From: Sinomicrobium weinanense
GTDB taxonomy: Bacteria > Bacteroidota > Bacteroidia > Flavobacteriales > Flavobacteriaceae
DNA: 64,000 nt
NCBI RefSeq assembly: GCF_018863395.1
Contig: NZ_JAHKRR010000001.1
Location: 434,001-498,000 of the forward strand
Reading direction: 5' to 3'
A model generated the notes under the pieces. That model had not been told where the DNA came from, searched no databases, and was given only the letters and a program-made list of their open reading frames with translations. Positions 15,538 through 25,192 of the stretch are shown here, piece after piece. The position numbers were made by a program, and so were the translations under genes. The stretch's first letter is position 1. Every line of letters begins with the position of its first letter.

Positions 15538-18429
15538 TCAGAACCATTTCCGGGTGAAGAGCCCGAGGAGTGTTTTGGGTTGCAGGGTGACGATAAAGCG
15601 TATTTTCTGGTCATACCTGGGCTGTCCCAGTTCCCATCCGTTGCTGGAGTAGAGGGGAAAATACAGTTCGAAGTAATCGGTGACCAGGTTCAGGCGTATA
15701 CCGGAATCATAGATAAAGCGTCCCGATTGCAGCTTGCTTTTCATCCAGCCGATATCCCCGTAGAGCTCTACCCATTTCCAGAGATTAAAACTGGCATTGG
15801 CCGTGACCATCCAGTTATTGGCATAAGGGTTCTCGAATTTCGACTTGAACCCTCCTTCTGCAATGATGATCTGCTGGCTGAGTATCCCGGTGGTTTCCGA
15901 CCTGCCGAGGTAATTGAAATCGAAAAGATAGTCCGTGGGGCGATCGAGGGCAAAGCTGAAATAGTCGGAACTGGTATCGTTGTATATAAATTTTCCGGCA
16001 AACAGCCTCAGGTTGAGCTGCCGGTTGTTCTGGTACAATTTCCTGTATTCGAGATCTACGGAGAGCTTGGAGAAATTATTGGCTATCTGAAGGTCCGTAA
16101 ACCATGAAAAATGATTGATAATACCATTGTTCGAATATGAATAACGGGTATTGAACACACTGTAATCAGGATCGATATCGTCGGTATCGATGATCTCGTT
16201 TTTCTGGCGCATAACGTTGACAAACCGGAAAGTGAGGGATTCCCTTTTGTTCGAACGAAAATCATCGGTGCGGAATGCAAGGCTTATGGCGGGTGTTATG
16301 GTGCTGTATCGCAAGTCTTTGGCGTAGTGGTAGCTGGATCCGCTTACCGAAAAGGTAGCCAGGTACAGGTTGTCCATATCCAGGTAGTTCCTGAATGCGA
16401 TGAGCCCGGATCCGACCAGTGCTTTTTCTTTGGTAGCATAAGAGGGAATAAGGTTGTAGAGAAATGGCTTGGTGGTGAGCGTCTTATTGTGCAGCCGCAT
16501 TCCGGCGACGATACCGTCGTAGAAGTTGTAAGAAGCCGTAGGGACGTAAAATATCTGATTGTAGTAAGGGTTTTCTGCATCCTTGAAAAACTGGAACTTC
16601 AATTTTCTGTTCTGGGAGAAAAAACCGTTGAGGGATTTCCAGTTATCGCGCTGGTTGAACTCGGGGATGATCTTGTCGTAGTTGAGCACCAGCCTCTTTT
16701 CGTTATTGTTGGGGATGCGGAACGTCTTTTCCCCGATAATGTTTTCAAACCAGTATTTGGAGAGTACGGTGTCATTCCTCACCCCGAACAGGGATACCGG
16801 AACATTGGCCCGTCTTTTGTTCTTTATAGTTACCGTGATGGAGTCTTCGTTTTTCTTTACCTTTTTGATGGTAAAATCTATTTTGTGCCGGGTGCTTACA
16901 TATTCGTCGAAAAACCAGTCGATACTTTTGGGTGTGTCCTCTTTGAGATTTTTCTCAAGGTCCGTGGCGCTGACATATTGCAGGCGGTAATCGTGGTAAA
17001 ACGCTTTTATCTTTTCCGGGATACTACCGTCTCCAAGATAGTTTTCGAGGTATACAAGCCCCAGGCCTGCCTTGTATTTTCCGGCTATTTTTTCATTGAA
17101 CTTTATAAGTTTGTCCTTGGGTGTGGCCAGCGACTGGTCTATATTTTTACTGGCCATGAGCATAAACAGCAAAGGGTATTGTTCGTTAAAGCCCATTTTG
17201 GCCAGGTGAAAACTTCGCACCAGCCAGATGTCGGAGAATTTCCCCATTAATTTCATGTCGGGGTAAAATTCTTCGATGTATTTGATCATCAGGTAGGTGT
17301 GTATGGCATCGGCGATCCATTTGTCTTTCCGGGTGTCCAGGAAGAGGGTGTTTTCCAGGTAGTTGTTTAGTGTGGCTTTTAAGAGTTTTAATTCATATTG
17401 GAATTCCTCCGGGAACGGGCTTAAGAAGGCGGGTAGCTGATTAAGTCCGTAGAGCGGGGTTTTCCTGTATTCGGTTTCGGTGACCAGGAGCCTGGGGTGC
17501 GGGTAGGTGCCCAGATGATCATAGATGAAATGGATGATCCGGTCTGCTGTCAGTGTTTTGATCTCAGGAGTCAGGTCTTTGGAAGCAATATTGGTAATGA
17601 GGGACAGGTCGGTGTTGGTAAAGGTTTCGAAGCTGTTGTCTTTTTCCAGGTATAGCTTTATATCATTCCTTTTCTGACCGGTAAAGACCGCCTGTTGCAG
17701 CTGGTCTATTTTTTTGGATTCCACCAGGTCGAGATCGGTATTCAGGGAATACCCCCCGGGATAGTTAAATACCACTACGTAGTTGGTTTTGTCCATATAA
17801 AGGTCGTCCAGGTTCTTGTTGCTGTACAGTACCCAGTCGTCATTATATACTGCCGGGGTAATATACCAGTATCTGAGATTGAAATCTCCATTCTCTTCGT
17901 GGCCGTATCTCGTAAATTCGGCAGAAGGGATCTTTACGGAATAGGAGAGCTTCAACAAAAAATCGTCACCCGGGTAAACGGGGAAGTTCAGTTGGGTTTT
18001 TATAATGTCCTCGGAGTCCAGGCGTTCCCATTCGATGGGGTTGAAGTTTTTATCTACAATGGAAATGATCTTGGTGTGTCCTCTTACTTTGTTTTTGGCC
18101 AGGTGCAGGCTTTTGTCAAACTCCTCGCCAAACCTCTTGGCCAACGCGGTGTTTTTTCCGGAGTATGCATTGTTCCAGTCCGAGAGATAAATGGAATTTA
18201 GCGTGTCCTGCGAACGATTGTGGAATACGATCTCCTGCTGGATATTAATGGTCCTGCTCTCGGGGAGGAGCCTGGCCACGATGGTTTGCCGGTTTTGCGC
18301 CTCAAGGTCCTGCAATCCGGCTAACGGGAGGATAAGAATGCAGGCCATGAGAATGAGGGAATGCTGCAAAACTGCAGATAACCGGCATTTATGTGAGATA
18401 TGTGTAAAACTTTTATATCGTTGTGGCAT
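15538..18429 (-). CDS. M1-peptidase-like protein with C-terminal outer-membrane barrel, zinc motif missing
   Basis: A 963-residue secreted protein (signal peptide about residues 25-45, ending LEAQ). The first 550 residues look like an M1 aminopeptidase: an N-terminal beta domain (RQTIVARLLPESRTINIQQEIVFHN), then a helical part with KDKWIADAIHTYLM and YPLLFMLMASKNIDQ. The region where HExxH should stand reads LKATLNNYLENTLF, so the zinc motif is absent. From about residue 620 the sequence becomes alternating aromatic strands ending in RKWF, typical of an outer-membrane beta barrel. It begins 6 bases after the LOG-family gene stops, so the two are one operon. Probably not an active peptidase; the role is unknown. 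Confidence 0.75.
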   Translation of the reverse strand: MPQRYKSFTHISHKCRLSAVLQHSLILMACILILPLAGLQDLEAQNRQTIVARLLPESRTINIQQEIVFHNRSQDTLNSIYLSDWNNAYSGKNTALAKRFGEEFDKSLHLAKNKVRGHTKIISIVDKNFNPIEWERLDSEDIIKTQLNFPVYPGDDFLLKLSYSVKIPSAEFTRYGHEENGDFNLRYWYITPAVYNDDWVLYSNKNLDDLYMDKTNYVVVFNYPGGYSLNTDLDLVESKKIDQLQQAVFTGQKRNDIKLYLEKDNSFETFTNTDLSLITNIASKDLTPEIKTLTADRIIHFIYDHLGTYPHPRLLVTETEYRKTPLYGLNQLPAFLSPFPEEFQYELKLLKATLNNYLENTLFLDTRKDKWIADAIHTYLMIKYIEEFYPDMKLMGKFSDIWLVRSFHLAKMGFNEQYPLLFMLMASKNIDQSLATPKDKLIKFNEKIAGKYKAGLGLVYLENYLGDGSIPEKIKAFYHDYRLQYVSATDLEKNLKEDTPKSIDWFFDEYVSTRHKIDFTIKKVKKNEDSITVTIKNKRRANVPVSLFGVRNDTVLSKYWFENIIGEKTFRIPNNNEKRLVLNYDKIIPEFNQRDNWKSLNGFFSQNRKLKFQFFKDAENPYYNQIFYVPTASYNFYDGIVAGMRLHNKTLTTKPFLYNLIPSYATKEKALVGSGLIAFRNYLDMDNLYLATFSVSGSSYHYAKDLRYSTITPAISLAFRTDDFRSNKRESLTFRFVNVMRQKNEIIDTDDIDPDYSVFNTRYSYSNNGIINHFSWFTDLQIANNFSKLSVDLEYRKLYQNNRQLNLRLFAGKFIYNDTSSDYFSFALDRPTDYLFDFNYLGRSETTGILSQQIIIAEGGFKSKFENPYANNWMVTANASFNLWKWVELYGDIGWMKSKLQSGRFIYDSGIRLNLVTDYFELYFPLYSSNGWELGQPRYDQKIRFIVTLQPKTLLGLFTRKWF

Positions 18430-18435
18430 TTTATT

Positions 18436-19125
18436 TTAAAAGTTAGGACTGAGGTTGGACTCTCTGTAAAAGGAATCTAGTATCTCCAGTACTTCATCTT
18501 CAGTATCTACAATTTTTACAAGGTCCATATCCTGGGGGCTGATATTGCCATGTGCTTCCATGAGGGTAGTCCTGACCCATTCAAAAAGCCCTTCCCAAAA
18601 TTCGGACCCGACCAAAATGATGGGAAATTTATCAATTTTTTTGGTTTGTATGAGGGTTATGGCTTCAAAAAGTTCGTCCATGGTACCAAATCCGCCGGGC
18701 ATGACCACAAATCCCTGGGCATATTTGACAAACATGACCTTGCGGACGAAGAAATAATCGAAATTCAGGTTTTTGTCACTGTCGATATACGGATTGTCGT
18801 GCTGTTCGAAGGGGAGGTCTATGTTGAGGCCTACGGAAGTACCGCCACCGAGGTGTGCCCCTTTGTTGCCCGCCTCCATGATGCCGGGCCCTCCGCCGGT
18901 GATTACTCCGTAACCGTGGTTTACGATCTTATAGGCGATCTTTTGGGCAAGGTCGTAATATTTGTCCCCGGCCTGTGTCCTGGCCGACCCGAAAATGGAG
19001 ACACAGGGGCCGATCCGGCTCATTTTCTCAAAACCGTTTACAAATTCGCCCATGATCTTGAATATGGCCCAGGAATCATTGGTCTTTATTTCGTTCCAGC
19101 CTTTGTGAAGATGTTGTTTGCCCAT
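18436..19125 (-). CDS. LOG-family nucleoside 5'-monophosphate phosphoribohydrolase
   Basis: A 229-residue Rossmann-fold protein of the LOG (TIGR00730) family, which releases ribose 5-phosphate from nucleoside monophosphates. Key motifs are VSIFGSART, YGVITGGGPGIMEAGNKGA and the catalytic VVMPGGFGTMDELFE. Bacterial members are often called cytokinin-activating or lysine-decarboxylase-like, but their natural substrate is usually not known. The gene is followed after 6 bases by the M1-like barrel gene on the same strand. Confidence 0.9.
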   Translation of the reverse strand: MGKQHLHKGWNEIKTNDSWAIFKIMGEFVNGFEKMSRIGPCVSIFGSARTQAGDKYYDLAQKIAYKIVNHGYGVITGGGPGIMEAGNKGAHLGGGTSVGLNIDLPFEQHDNPYIDSDKNLNFDYFFVRKVMFVKYAQGFVVMPGGFGTMDELFEAITLIQTKKIDKFPIILVGSEFWEGLFEWVRTTLMEAHGNISPQDMDLVKIVDTEDEVLEILDSFYRESNLSPNF

Positions 19126-19177
19126 GTTTTTAATTCAGGTTAATCAATTATTTTTTGTTTTATGTGCCAGATCCGCT

Positions 19178-19301
19178 TCTCGATACGGGATTCCATGCCG
19201 CTCAGGCGGCTTGGATTTCCTACTCGAAGTGACGACGGGTAGTCTTATAATACTTAGTACCGTCAGGTCGAGTGCCGCGACGCAGGAGCGGTGTATCGAG
19301 A
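19178..19301. repeat. Inverted repeat bounded by TCTCGATAC/GTATCGAGA
   Basis: TCTCGATAC (19178-19186) and GTATCGAGA (19293-19301) are perfect inverted copies 106 bases apart, in the gap between uvrA and the LOG-family gene. The interior has further short palindromes (gccgctcaggcggc, 19198-19211). The layout is that of a dispersed intergenic repeat of flavobacteria; no reading frame is seen. Confidence 0.55.
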
Positions 19302-19310
19302 CCTCGAGGC

Positions 19311-22142
19311 CTAATGTAGTTCTTTTTTCAGAAACTTTGCCGTGTAACTCCTGGGATGATTCACTACTTCTTCTGGGGTTCCGGTCGCTACGACCTGTCC
19401 GCCTCCTTTTCCGCCTTCATACCCGATATCGATGAGGTGGTCCGCTATTTTTATGACGTCCATGTTGTGTTCTATAATAAGTACGGTATTGCCCTTGTCT
19501 ACCAGTTTGTTAAGTACATCCATCAATACCCTGATGTCTTCGAAATGAAGGCCTGTGGTGGGTTCGTCCAGGATGTAAAAGGTGTTCCCGGTGTCGCGTT
19601 TGGAAAGTTCTGTTGCGAGCTTAATGCGCTGCGCCTCTCCTCCCGAGAGTGTGGTAGACTGTTGCCCGAGGGTAATATAGCCCAGGCCTACATCCTGTAT
19701 GGTCTTGAGTTTCCGGTAGATCTTCGGGATGTTCTCAAAGAATTTAACAGATTCGTTGATGGTCATGTTAAGCACATCGGAAATGGATTTTCCCTTGTAC
19801 CGTATTTCGAGTGTTTCCCGGTTGAACCGTTTGCCCTGGCAGGTCTCACAGTCTACGTAGACATCGGGCAGGAAGTTCATTTCTATGACCTTTACCCCGG
19901 CACCCTGGCAGGTTTCGCACCTTCCTCCGGCCACATTAAAACTAAAACGCCCGGGTTTATATCCCCGTATCATGGCCTCGGGGGTTTTGGCAAAGAGATT
20001 CCTTATTTCGCTGAATACCCCGGTGTAGGTAGCCGGGTTGGACCGCGGTGTTCTTCCTATGGGCGATTGGTTGATGTCGATGACCTTATCTGTATGTTCC
20101 AGCCCCTTAATACTTTTGTAGGGCATGGGTTTTTTAACGGCATTGAAAAAATGAGCGTTGAGGATAGGGTAGAGCGTCTCATTGATCAGGGTAGATTTTC
20201 CGCTTCCGGATACACCGGTAACTCCGATCATTTTACCGAGAGGAAATTCCACGTCCACATTTTTGAGGTTGTTCCCCGTGCAGCCTTTCAGCACAATGGA
20301 ATTGCCGTTGCCTTTTCTCCTTTTTGCGGGAATCTCTATATTTTTGGTGCCATTCAGGTAGTCGGCCGTAAGGGTGTGGTGTTTTTTCAGTTCTTCCGGA
20401 TGCCCCTGAGAAATGATCTCTCCTCCGTGCCGTCCGGCCATGGGCCCGATATCGATCACGTGGTCTGCCCGTTCTATCATGTCCTTGTCGTGTTCTACCA
20501 CGATCACCGAATTTCCGATATCCCTCAGGGATTGCAGGGAATTGATGAGCCGTTCATTATCGCGCTGGTGCAATCCTATGCTGGGCTCGTCCAGGATATA
20601 GAGCACACCTACGAGCTGGGAGCCTATCTGTGTGGCCAGGCGAATGCGCTGGGCCTCTCCTCCGGACAGGGATTTGGACCCCCGGTTCAGGGCGAGGTAA
20701 TTCAGGCCTACATCCAGTAGAAAGCTCAACCGGGAATTGATCTCCTTGACGATCTCTTCGGCTATTTTGAATTGCTTTTCAGACAGGTGCCCGAGCAATT
20801 CGTCAAACCACTTCGCCAGGTCGGCAATGTCCATGGAGGCGAGTTCGGCAATGTTTTTATTGTTTATTTTGAAGTAAAGTGATTCTTTTCGCAGCCGCGA
20901 ACCTCCGCATTCAGAGCATGCCACCTTGTCCATGTATTCCTTGGCCCATCGCTTTACGGAAGCTGAAGGGTTCTCCTTGTACTGGTTTTGGATAAAGTTG
21001 ATGATGCCTTCAAAATCGATCTTGTAATCGCGTGTGATCCCCAGGGTTTTTGAAGGGACGGAAAATTTTTCATTACCCCCGTAGAGGATCATGTTCACGG
21101 CCTCTTCCGGAATATCTTTTATGGGGTCAGTGAGCTTAAAGCCGAAGCGTTCCGCAATGATCTCTATCTGTTTGAATATCCAGGACTTTTTGTATTCGCC
21201 AAGTGGGGCAATACCGCCCGATTTTATGGTGGCATTGCGGTTGGGGATGATCTTCTGGAGATTGATCTCCCTTACCGTGCCCAGTCCGCTGCAATGCGGG
21301 CACATGCCTTTTGGGGAGTTAAAAGAAAAGGTATTGGGCTCGGGGTTGGGATAGGAGATACCGGTAGTGGGGCACATGAGCGTCCGGCTAAAATACCTGG
21401 CATGCTCACTGCCGTGTTCCATGACCATCAATACATCCTCGCCGTGATACATGGCGGTGTTGATGCTCTCCATGAGCCGTTTCTGAAACTCTTCGTCCTC
21501 GTGGACCTGGAGCCGGTCTATGACGATCTCTATATCGTGGGTCTTGTAGCGGTCTACTTTCATACCTTTTTCCAGGTCTCTGATCTCTCCGTCTACGCGG
21601 ACTTTTACGAAGCCCTGTTTGGCGATCTGTTCAAAGAGCTCGCGGTAATGCCCTTTCCTGGATTTGATCACCGGAGCCAGGATATACACCCGTTTCCCTG
21701 TAAAATCTTCCAGGATGAGGTCTTTGATCTGCTCGTCGCTGTAACTCACCATTTTTTCGTTGGTGTTGTAGCTGTAAGCGTCTGCCGCCCTGGCATAGAG
21801 CAACCGGAGAAAGTCGTAGATCTCCGTAATGGTGCCCACGGTGGAACGGGGCGACCTGGAAGTGGTTTTCTGTTCTATGGCAATGACCGGGGAAAGCCCG
21901 TCTATCTTGTCTACGTCCGGACGTTCCAGCCCGCCGAGGAATTGCCGGGCATAGGCCGAAAAAGTCTCGATATACCGGCGTTGCCCTTCGGCATAAATGG
22001 TATCGAAAGCCAGGGAGGATTTTCCGCTTCCGGAGAGCCCGGTTATAACTACGAGCTTCTCCCGTGGAATGGTAACATCTATGTTTTTCAGGTTGTGAAC
22101 CCTGGCCCCGAGGACTTCTATATTTTCTTCGTAATTCGTCAT
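19311..22142 (-). CDS. uvrA: Excinuclease ABC subunit A
   Basis: UvrA is the damage-sensing ATPase of nucleotide excision repair and works with UvrB. The 943-residue protein has two ABC modules: Walker [15 protein letters not shown] near residue 35 and [15 protein letters not shown] near 640; ABC signatures [20 protein letters not shown] and [16 protein letters not shown]; and the zinc-finger cysteines [16 protein letters not shown] and CETCQGAG...CETCQG. Length is normal. A repeat-bearing gap separates it from the next minus-strand gene, so it is probably its own unit. Confidence 0.98.
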   Translation of the reverse strand: MTNYEENIEVLGARVHNLKNIDVTIPREKLVVITGLSGSGKSSLAFDTIYAEGQRRYIETFSAYARQFLGGLERPDVDKIDGLSPVIAIEQKTTSRSPRSTVGTITEIYDFLRLLYARAADAYSYNTNEKMVSYSDEQIKDLILEDFTGKRVYILAPVIKSRKGHYRELFEQIAKQGFVKVRVDGEIRDLEKGMKVDRYKTHDIEIVIDRLQVHEDEEFQKRLMESINTAMYHGEDVLMVMEHGSEHARYFSRTLMCPTTGISYPNPEPNTFSFNSPKGMCPHCSGLGTVREINLQKIIPNRNATIKSGGIAPLGEYKKSWIFKQIEIIAERFGFKLTDPIKDIPEEAVNMILYGGNEKFSVPSKTLGITRDYKIDFEGIINFIQNQYKENPSASVKRWAKEYMDKVACSECGGSRLRKESLYFKINNKNIAELASMDIADLAKWFDELLGHLSEKQFKIAEEIVKEINSRLSFLLDVGLNYLALNRGSKSLSGGEAQRIRLATQIGSQLVGVLYILDEPSIGLHQRDNERLINSLQSLRDIGNSVIVVEHDKDMIERADHVIDIGPMAGRHGGEIISQGHPEELKKHHTLTADYLNGTKNIEIPAKRRKGNGNSIVLKGCTGNNLKNVDVEFPLGKMIGVTGVSGSGKSTLINETLYPILNAHFFNAVKKPMPYKSIKGLEHTDKVIDINQSPIGRTPRSNPATYTGVFSEIRNLFAKTPEAMIRGYKPGRFSFNVAGGRCETCQGAGVKVIEMNFLPDVYVDCETCQGKRFNRETLEIRYKGKSISDVLNMTINESVKFFENIPKIYRKLKTIQDVGLGYITLGQQSTTLSGGEAQRIKLATELSKRDTGNTFYILDEPTTGLHFEDIRVLMDVLNKLVDKGNTVLIIEHNMDVIKIADHLIDIGYEGGKGGGQVVATGTPEEVVNHPRSYTAKFLKKELH

Positions 22143-22319
22143 GAGAAATGCTTAAAAAACAGCTTTTTGGACAAAGTGACGAAATTACGAATTTTCATCT
22201 TATAATCGATAGATGGAAAGCGTTGATTTGTCAAGGTCTGAAAATAATTTTCAGAAGATGCCGGTTTGAAGAAATGCCGACTGATACACTTAATATATGT
22301 TTTTTCAGATCATCGGGCA

Positions 22320-23330
22320 CTACGATTTGATATGGTCCGAAATTAACCGGCTGCGTTGCAAATATGTTTTTCTTACGATCCTGGCCGTTTTATGGTCACC
22401 GGTATGGCTCCATCCCGGCGGCATAAACAGGTAATACAATTTGTTTTTTAGTCCGGGAGCCTTGTAAACATCTTTTAACAATGCAGTGATTTCCCCGAAA
22501 TAGACATCAAAGAAATTACCGGATTCCATTTGACGCGTAATGCCGTATTCGATTTTAATGTCATCCATTTCATTTTGATAGGTACCCAATGCCTTGTCCC
22601 AGATATTTAACAGGTTGCAGAAGTTGGTGTCCATGTACAGAGGGTTTTTTGCGTGGTGAACCCTGTGGTGGGAAGGGGTGAGAATAATACGGTTTAAAAA
22701 ACCCAGCCTGCCGTCCTTTAACAAATTTTCCCCTACGTGGATAAATGCCCCATATGTTCCGTCTATGAACATGATGATAAATAAAAGTTCCGGTTGTAGC
22801 CCGGCCAGGATGCAGACTGTGGTCCGGATGGTGTCTGCATAAGGCGCTTCGAGAAAGAAATGTGCGTGTGTTACGGATAGGTTCATGTCTTCCGGAGCAT
22901 GATGTGTGGAATGCAGACACCAGAGTATACGGACTTTATGAGCGAGGTAATGATAAATGAAATGCCCGAATTCCCAAATGATATATCCGTAGATAAACCA
23001 GTACCAGGTCAATGAGGTTTGAAAAGGGGCATAGCTTTGAAACAGGCCGATACAAAAGGCTACCATGGCAATGGAGATAAACCTCCCGATGAAGCGATTA
23101 AAGATATAGATGATGAAATTGACCTTATACACCTTGGTTTGAGGTTTCTTGTAAATAAACCCCAGGATCAGTTCCAGTATAATGAGCAGGGGGATAATGG
23201 GGGAGATCAGGGAAACAATGCCATTATAGGTTTTAAGGGCGTCATAGTTTTTAGTGCTAAGGATTTCCCAGGCCTGGGAAATCCCTAAAAAGTTGATGAT
23301 CTCGTGATATAGGGTTTCCAGAAATTCCAC
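22320..23330 (-). CDS. Fatty acid hydroxylase / sterol desaturase family membrane enzyme
   Basis: A 336-residue integral membrane di-iron oxygenase. The histidine clusters that bind the iron pair are all present: HFIYHYLAH (123-131), HSTHH (140-144) and HHRVHH (about 222-227). Four to five membrane helices surround them. Family members hydroxylate or desaturate fatty acids, sterols, carotenoids or sphingolipids. In Bacteroidetes a common suggestion is modification of lipid acyl chains. It stands alone; the substrate is not shown by the context. Confidence 0.88.
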   Translation of the reverse strand: MEFLETLYHEIINFLGISQAWEILSTKNYDALKTYNGIVSLISPIIPLLIILELILGFIYKKPQTKVYKVNFIIYIFNRFIGRFISIAMVAFCIGLFQSYAPFQTSLTWYWFIYGYIIWEFGHFIYHYLAHKVRILWCLHSTHHAPEDMNLSVTHAHFFLEAPYADTIRTTVCILAGLQPELLFIIMFIDGTYGAFIHVGENLLKDGRLGFLNRIILTPSHHRVHHAKNPLYMDTNFCNLLNIWDKALGTYQNEMDDIKIEYGITRQMESGNFFDVYFGEITALLKDVYKAPGLKNKLYYLFMPPGWSHTGDHKTARIVRKTYLQRSRLISDHIKS

Positions 23331-23482
23331 GGTGTATAATAACTTTATAGTGGTTTTGTTGGTATTAAGTTCGGGATCAGTGAAATATACAATAATAAGT
23401 TTAATTTCAAAAGTTAAATTAGGCCCGGCTTAGTAAAAAGTACTACACACTGAATTCGAAAAGAAAAGTTTAAATCACGTTG

Positions 23483-25030
23483 TTAAGGCTTGAAAATTAT
23501 TTTTAAAAATCGCTGATTTTTCAAGTTGTCAATATCCTGTCCGAACAATAATAAGGTATTTTCGTTTATCCAGTTTGCTAAGGACGGTCTAATGGTAATC
23601 CCTTCCATTTCTTCTCTCGTGGCCAGGACCTGTCTTTTATAAGTCCCGTCATTTTTGACTTCGGTTGCTATGAATGCCCTGCCGTTCTGGGCAAATGAAT
23701 TGGCGACATGACCTGTACGATGGCCGAGGTTTGCCGTATTGCCATTGTATAGCAAAAACAGGTCATCATTTCTCTTTACAGGATAATACGAGGAGTAGAT
23801 GCCTACATTGGTTTTAATGTTCTTTTTGGCAATTTGATTAGACCAGGCCAGGTTTCCTTTGCTGTCGAGCTTTACCAAAGCCAGGTTTTCGTGAAAAAAC
23901 CGGGTAACAAAATTCTGGGTGAAGGTATGGATCTGTTCCGCCATGAGAAGGATGTGATCGCCCGGCATGCGAAAAGAATTTCTCATTAGATAGAAAGGGG
24001 CTTCCAATTTTCCTTTTTTTAGCCTTTTTGATATACGCGCCTTCTTTTTGTCGTTATCGATCAATTTGGTGTAAAATGTTTCGTCAAACGAATGTTCTTT
24101 TGTTGTTGTTTTTCCGGTCTTAAGGTCGATCCTGGAAAAATAAACGCCACTAATAGCATACATATTCTTAACCGAGTAGAACCCGGTGAGTACAAGCGAG
24201 CCATCGCTTAAAAATACATGTTCAAGGATCCGCAAATGTTTGTCTCCTATTGGTATGGAGGCTATTTGTTGAAACTGTCCTTCCTTTAGGCGGTATAACA
24301 TATATTGATATCCCTTCTTTCGGTCCTCCTTTAATGTTCTGGGACTGTCGAATTTTTTGGCCAGGATCATGGGTTCTCCTTCTTCAGAGAAGAACAGATC
24401 TTGGATGGAAAACTGGTCGTCAGGTACAGGGATGCCGTATTCTTCGGTGTTTATCTCCCTGAAGCCCGTGTCGAAAACTTTGAGGTGTAGTTTTGCTTTT
24501 AGCCCTTTTTTGACCGGCATGCTGTATAACAGGAATATTCTGGATCTGTCCGGAGAAATGATAAAACTGTTGTAAGCCTGGTGAATATAGCTTTCTTCAT
24601 CTTTTATTTCTGTAATGAGCGCACTTTCTTCCAGAGAAAAGTTATCCAGGTTGACAAGCTGGTAGTAGAATTGTTTTGAGGATTCGGTGGTAAGCGACCA
24701 GACGTGGATAATTTTATCGTCGAATTGTGCAATTCCCAGTGTCTGGGATTCCCCTTCCTGGTTTTCGGGGATCAGGTCGATTTCTTCGCCGGCAGGCACG
24801 AGATCGGGGCTGAATTTCCGTATGGATTTGTTTTTCTTTTGCCCGAACCGTCCTCCGGAGTATAGCAGGTAATAGCCGTTTTTGTCATGGCCGATGATAT
24901 CGGTGGGGATTTCCCGTTCGTCATTTTTAAAAACATTTCCGTACCGGATCTCGATGTTCTGAGTTTTTTCCTGGGCGTGTACGGGTGAAAAGGCATAAAA
25001 CAAAAATGAAAATAGTAAAAATCTGTTCAT
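23483..25030 (-). CDS. Secreted protein of unknown function
   Basis: A 515-residue protein; the start is the ATG at 25030, which begins a signal peptide (MNRFLLFSFLFYAFSPVHAQ). The mature part consists of repeated strand-turn units such as IIGHDKNGYYLLYSG, IAQFDDKIIHVWSL, FLSDGSLVLTGFYSV and LALVKLDSKGNLAWSNQIAKK, the look of a beta-propeller. I do not recognise a named family. It follows the TonB-dependent receptor, but a terminator lies between them, so co-transcription is uncertain. Confidence 0.75.
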   Translation of the reverse strand: MNRFLLFSFLFYAFSPVHAQEKTQNIEIRYGNVFKNDEREIPTDIIGHDKNGYYLLYSGGRFGQKKNKSIRKFSPDLVPAGEEIDLIPENQEGESQTLGIAQFDDKIIHVWSLTTESSKQFYYQLVNLDNFSLEESALITEIKDEESYIHQAYNSFIISPDRSRIFLLYSMPVKKGLKAKLHLKVFDTGFREINTEEYGIPVPDDQFSIQDLFFSEEGEPMILAKKFDSPRTLKEDRKKGYQYMLYRLKEGQFQQIASIPIGDKHLRILEHVFLSDGSLVLTGFYSVKNMYAISGVYFSRIDLKTGKTTTKEHSFDETFYTKLIDNDKKKARISKRLKKGKLEAPFYLMRNSFRMPGDHILLMAEQIHTFTQNFVTRFFHENLALVKLDSKGNLAWSNQIAKKNIKTNVGIYSSYYPVKRNDDLFLLYNGNTANLGHRTGHVANSFAQNGRAFIATEVKNDGTYKRQVLATREEMEGITIRPSLANWINENTLLLFGQDIDNLKNQRFLKIIFKP

Positions 25031-25125
25031 GCTATGGTATGTTTGGATGATGAAAAAGGTTGTCTGGATAAAAATAAAGAAATTTTTATTGTCTTTCGGA
25101 AAAAGAAAAGACCGTTTATAATACA

Positions 25126-25162
25126 AAACCATGATCCGTAATTGTTCTGCGGATCATGGTTT
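25126..25162 (-). terminator. Terminator downstream of the TonB-dependent receptor
   Basis: AAACCATGATCCG (25126-25138) and CGGATCATGGTTT (25150-25162) form a perfect 13-base stem with an 11-base loop, 31 bases beyond the receptor stop at 25193. The trailing sequence is moderately T-rich on both strands (ttttgta on the minus strand, gttt on the plus strand). Confidence 0.75.
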
Positions 25163-25192
25163 GTTTATTTCGGTCCATATGGAATGCTGTTG

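Noticed and set aside
15363-15614. Minus-strand frame of 83 codons between the PhnA gene and the M1-like gene
   Set aside because: It overlaps the ends of both flanking genes, has no start context and no protein character.
22320-23330. Fatty acid hydroxylase as part of the sulfonolipid locus
   Set aside because: It lies 14 kb away on the other strand with many unrelated genes between; no direct link can be shown.
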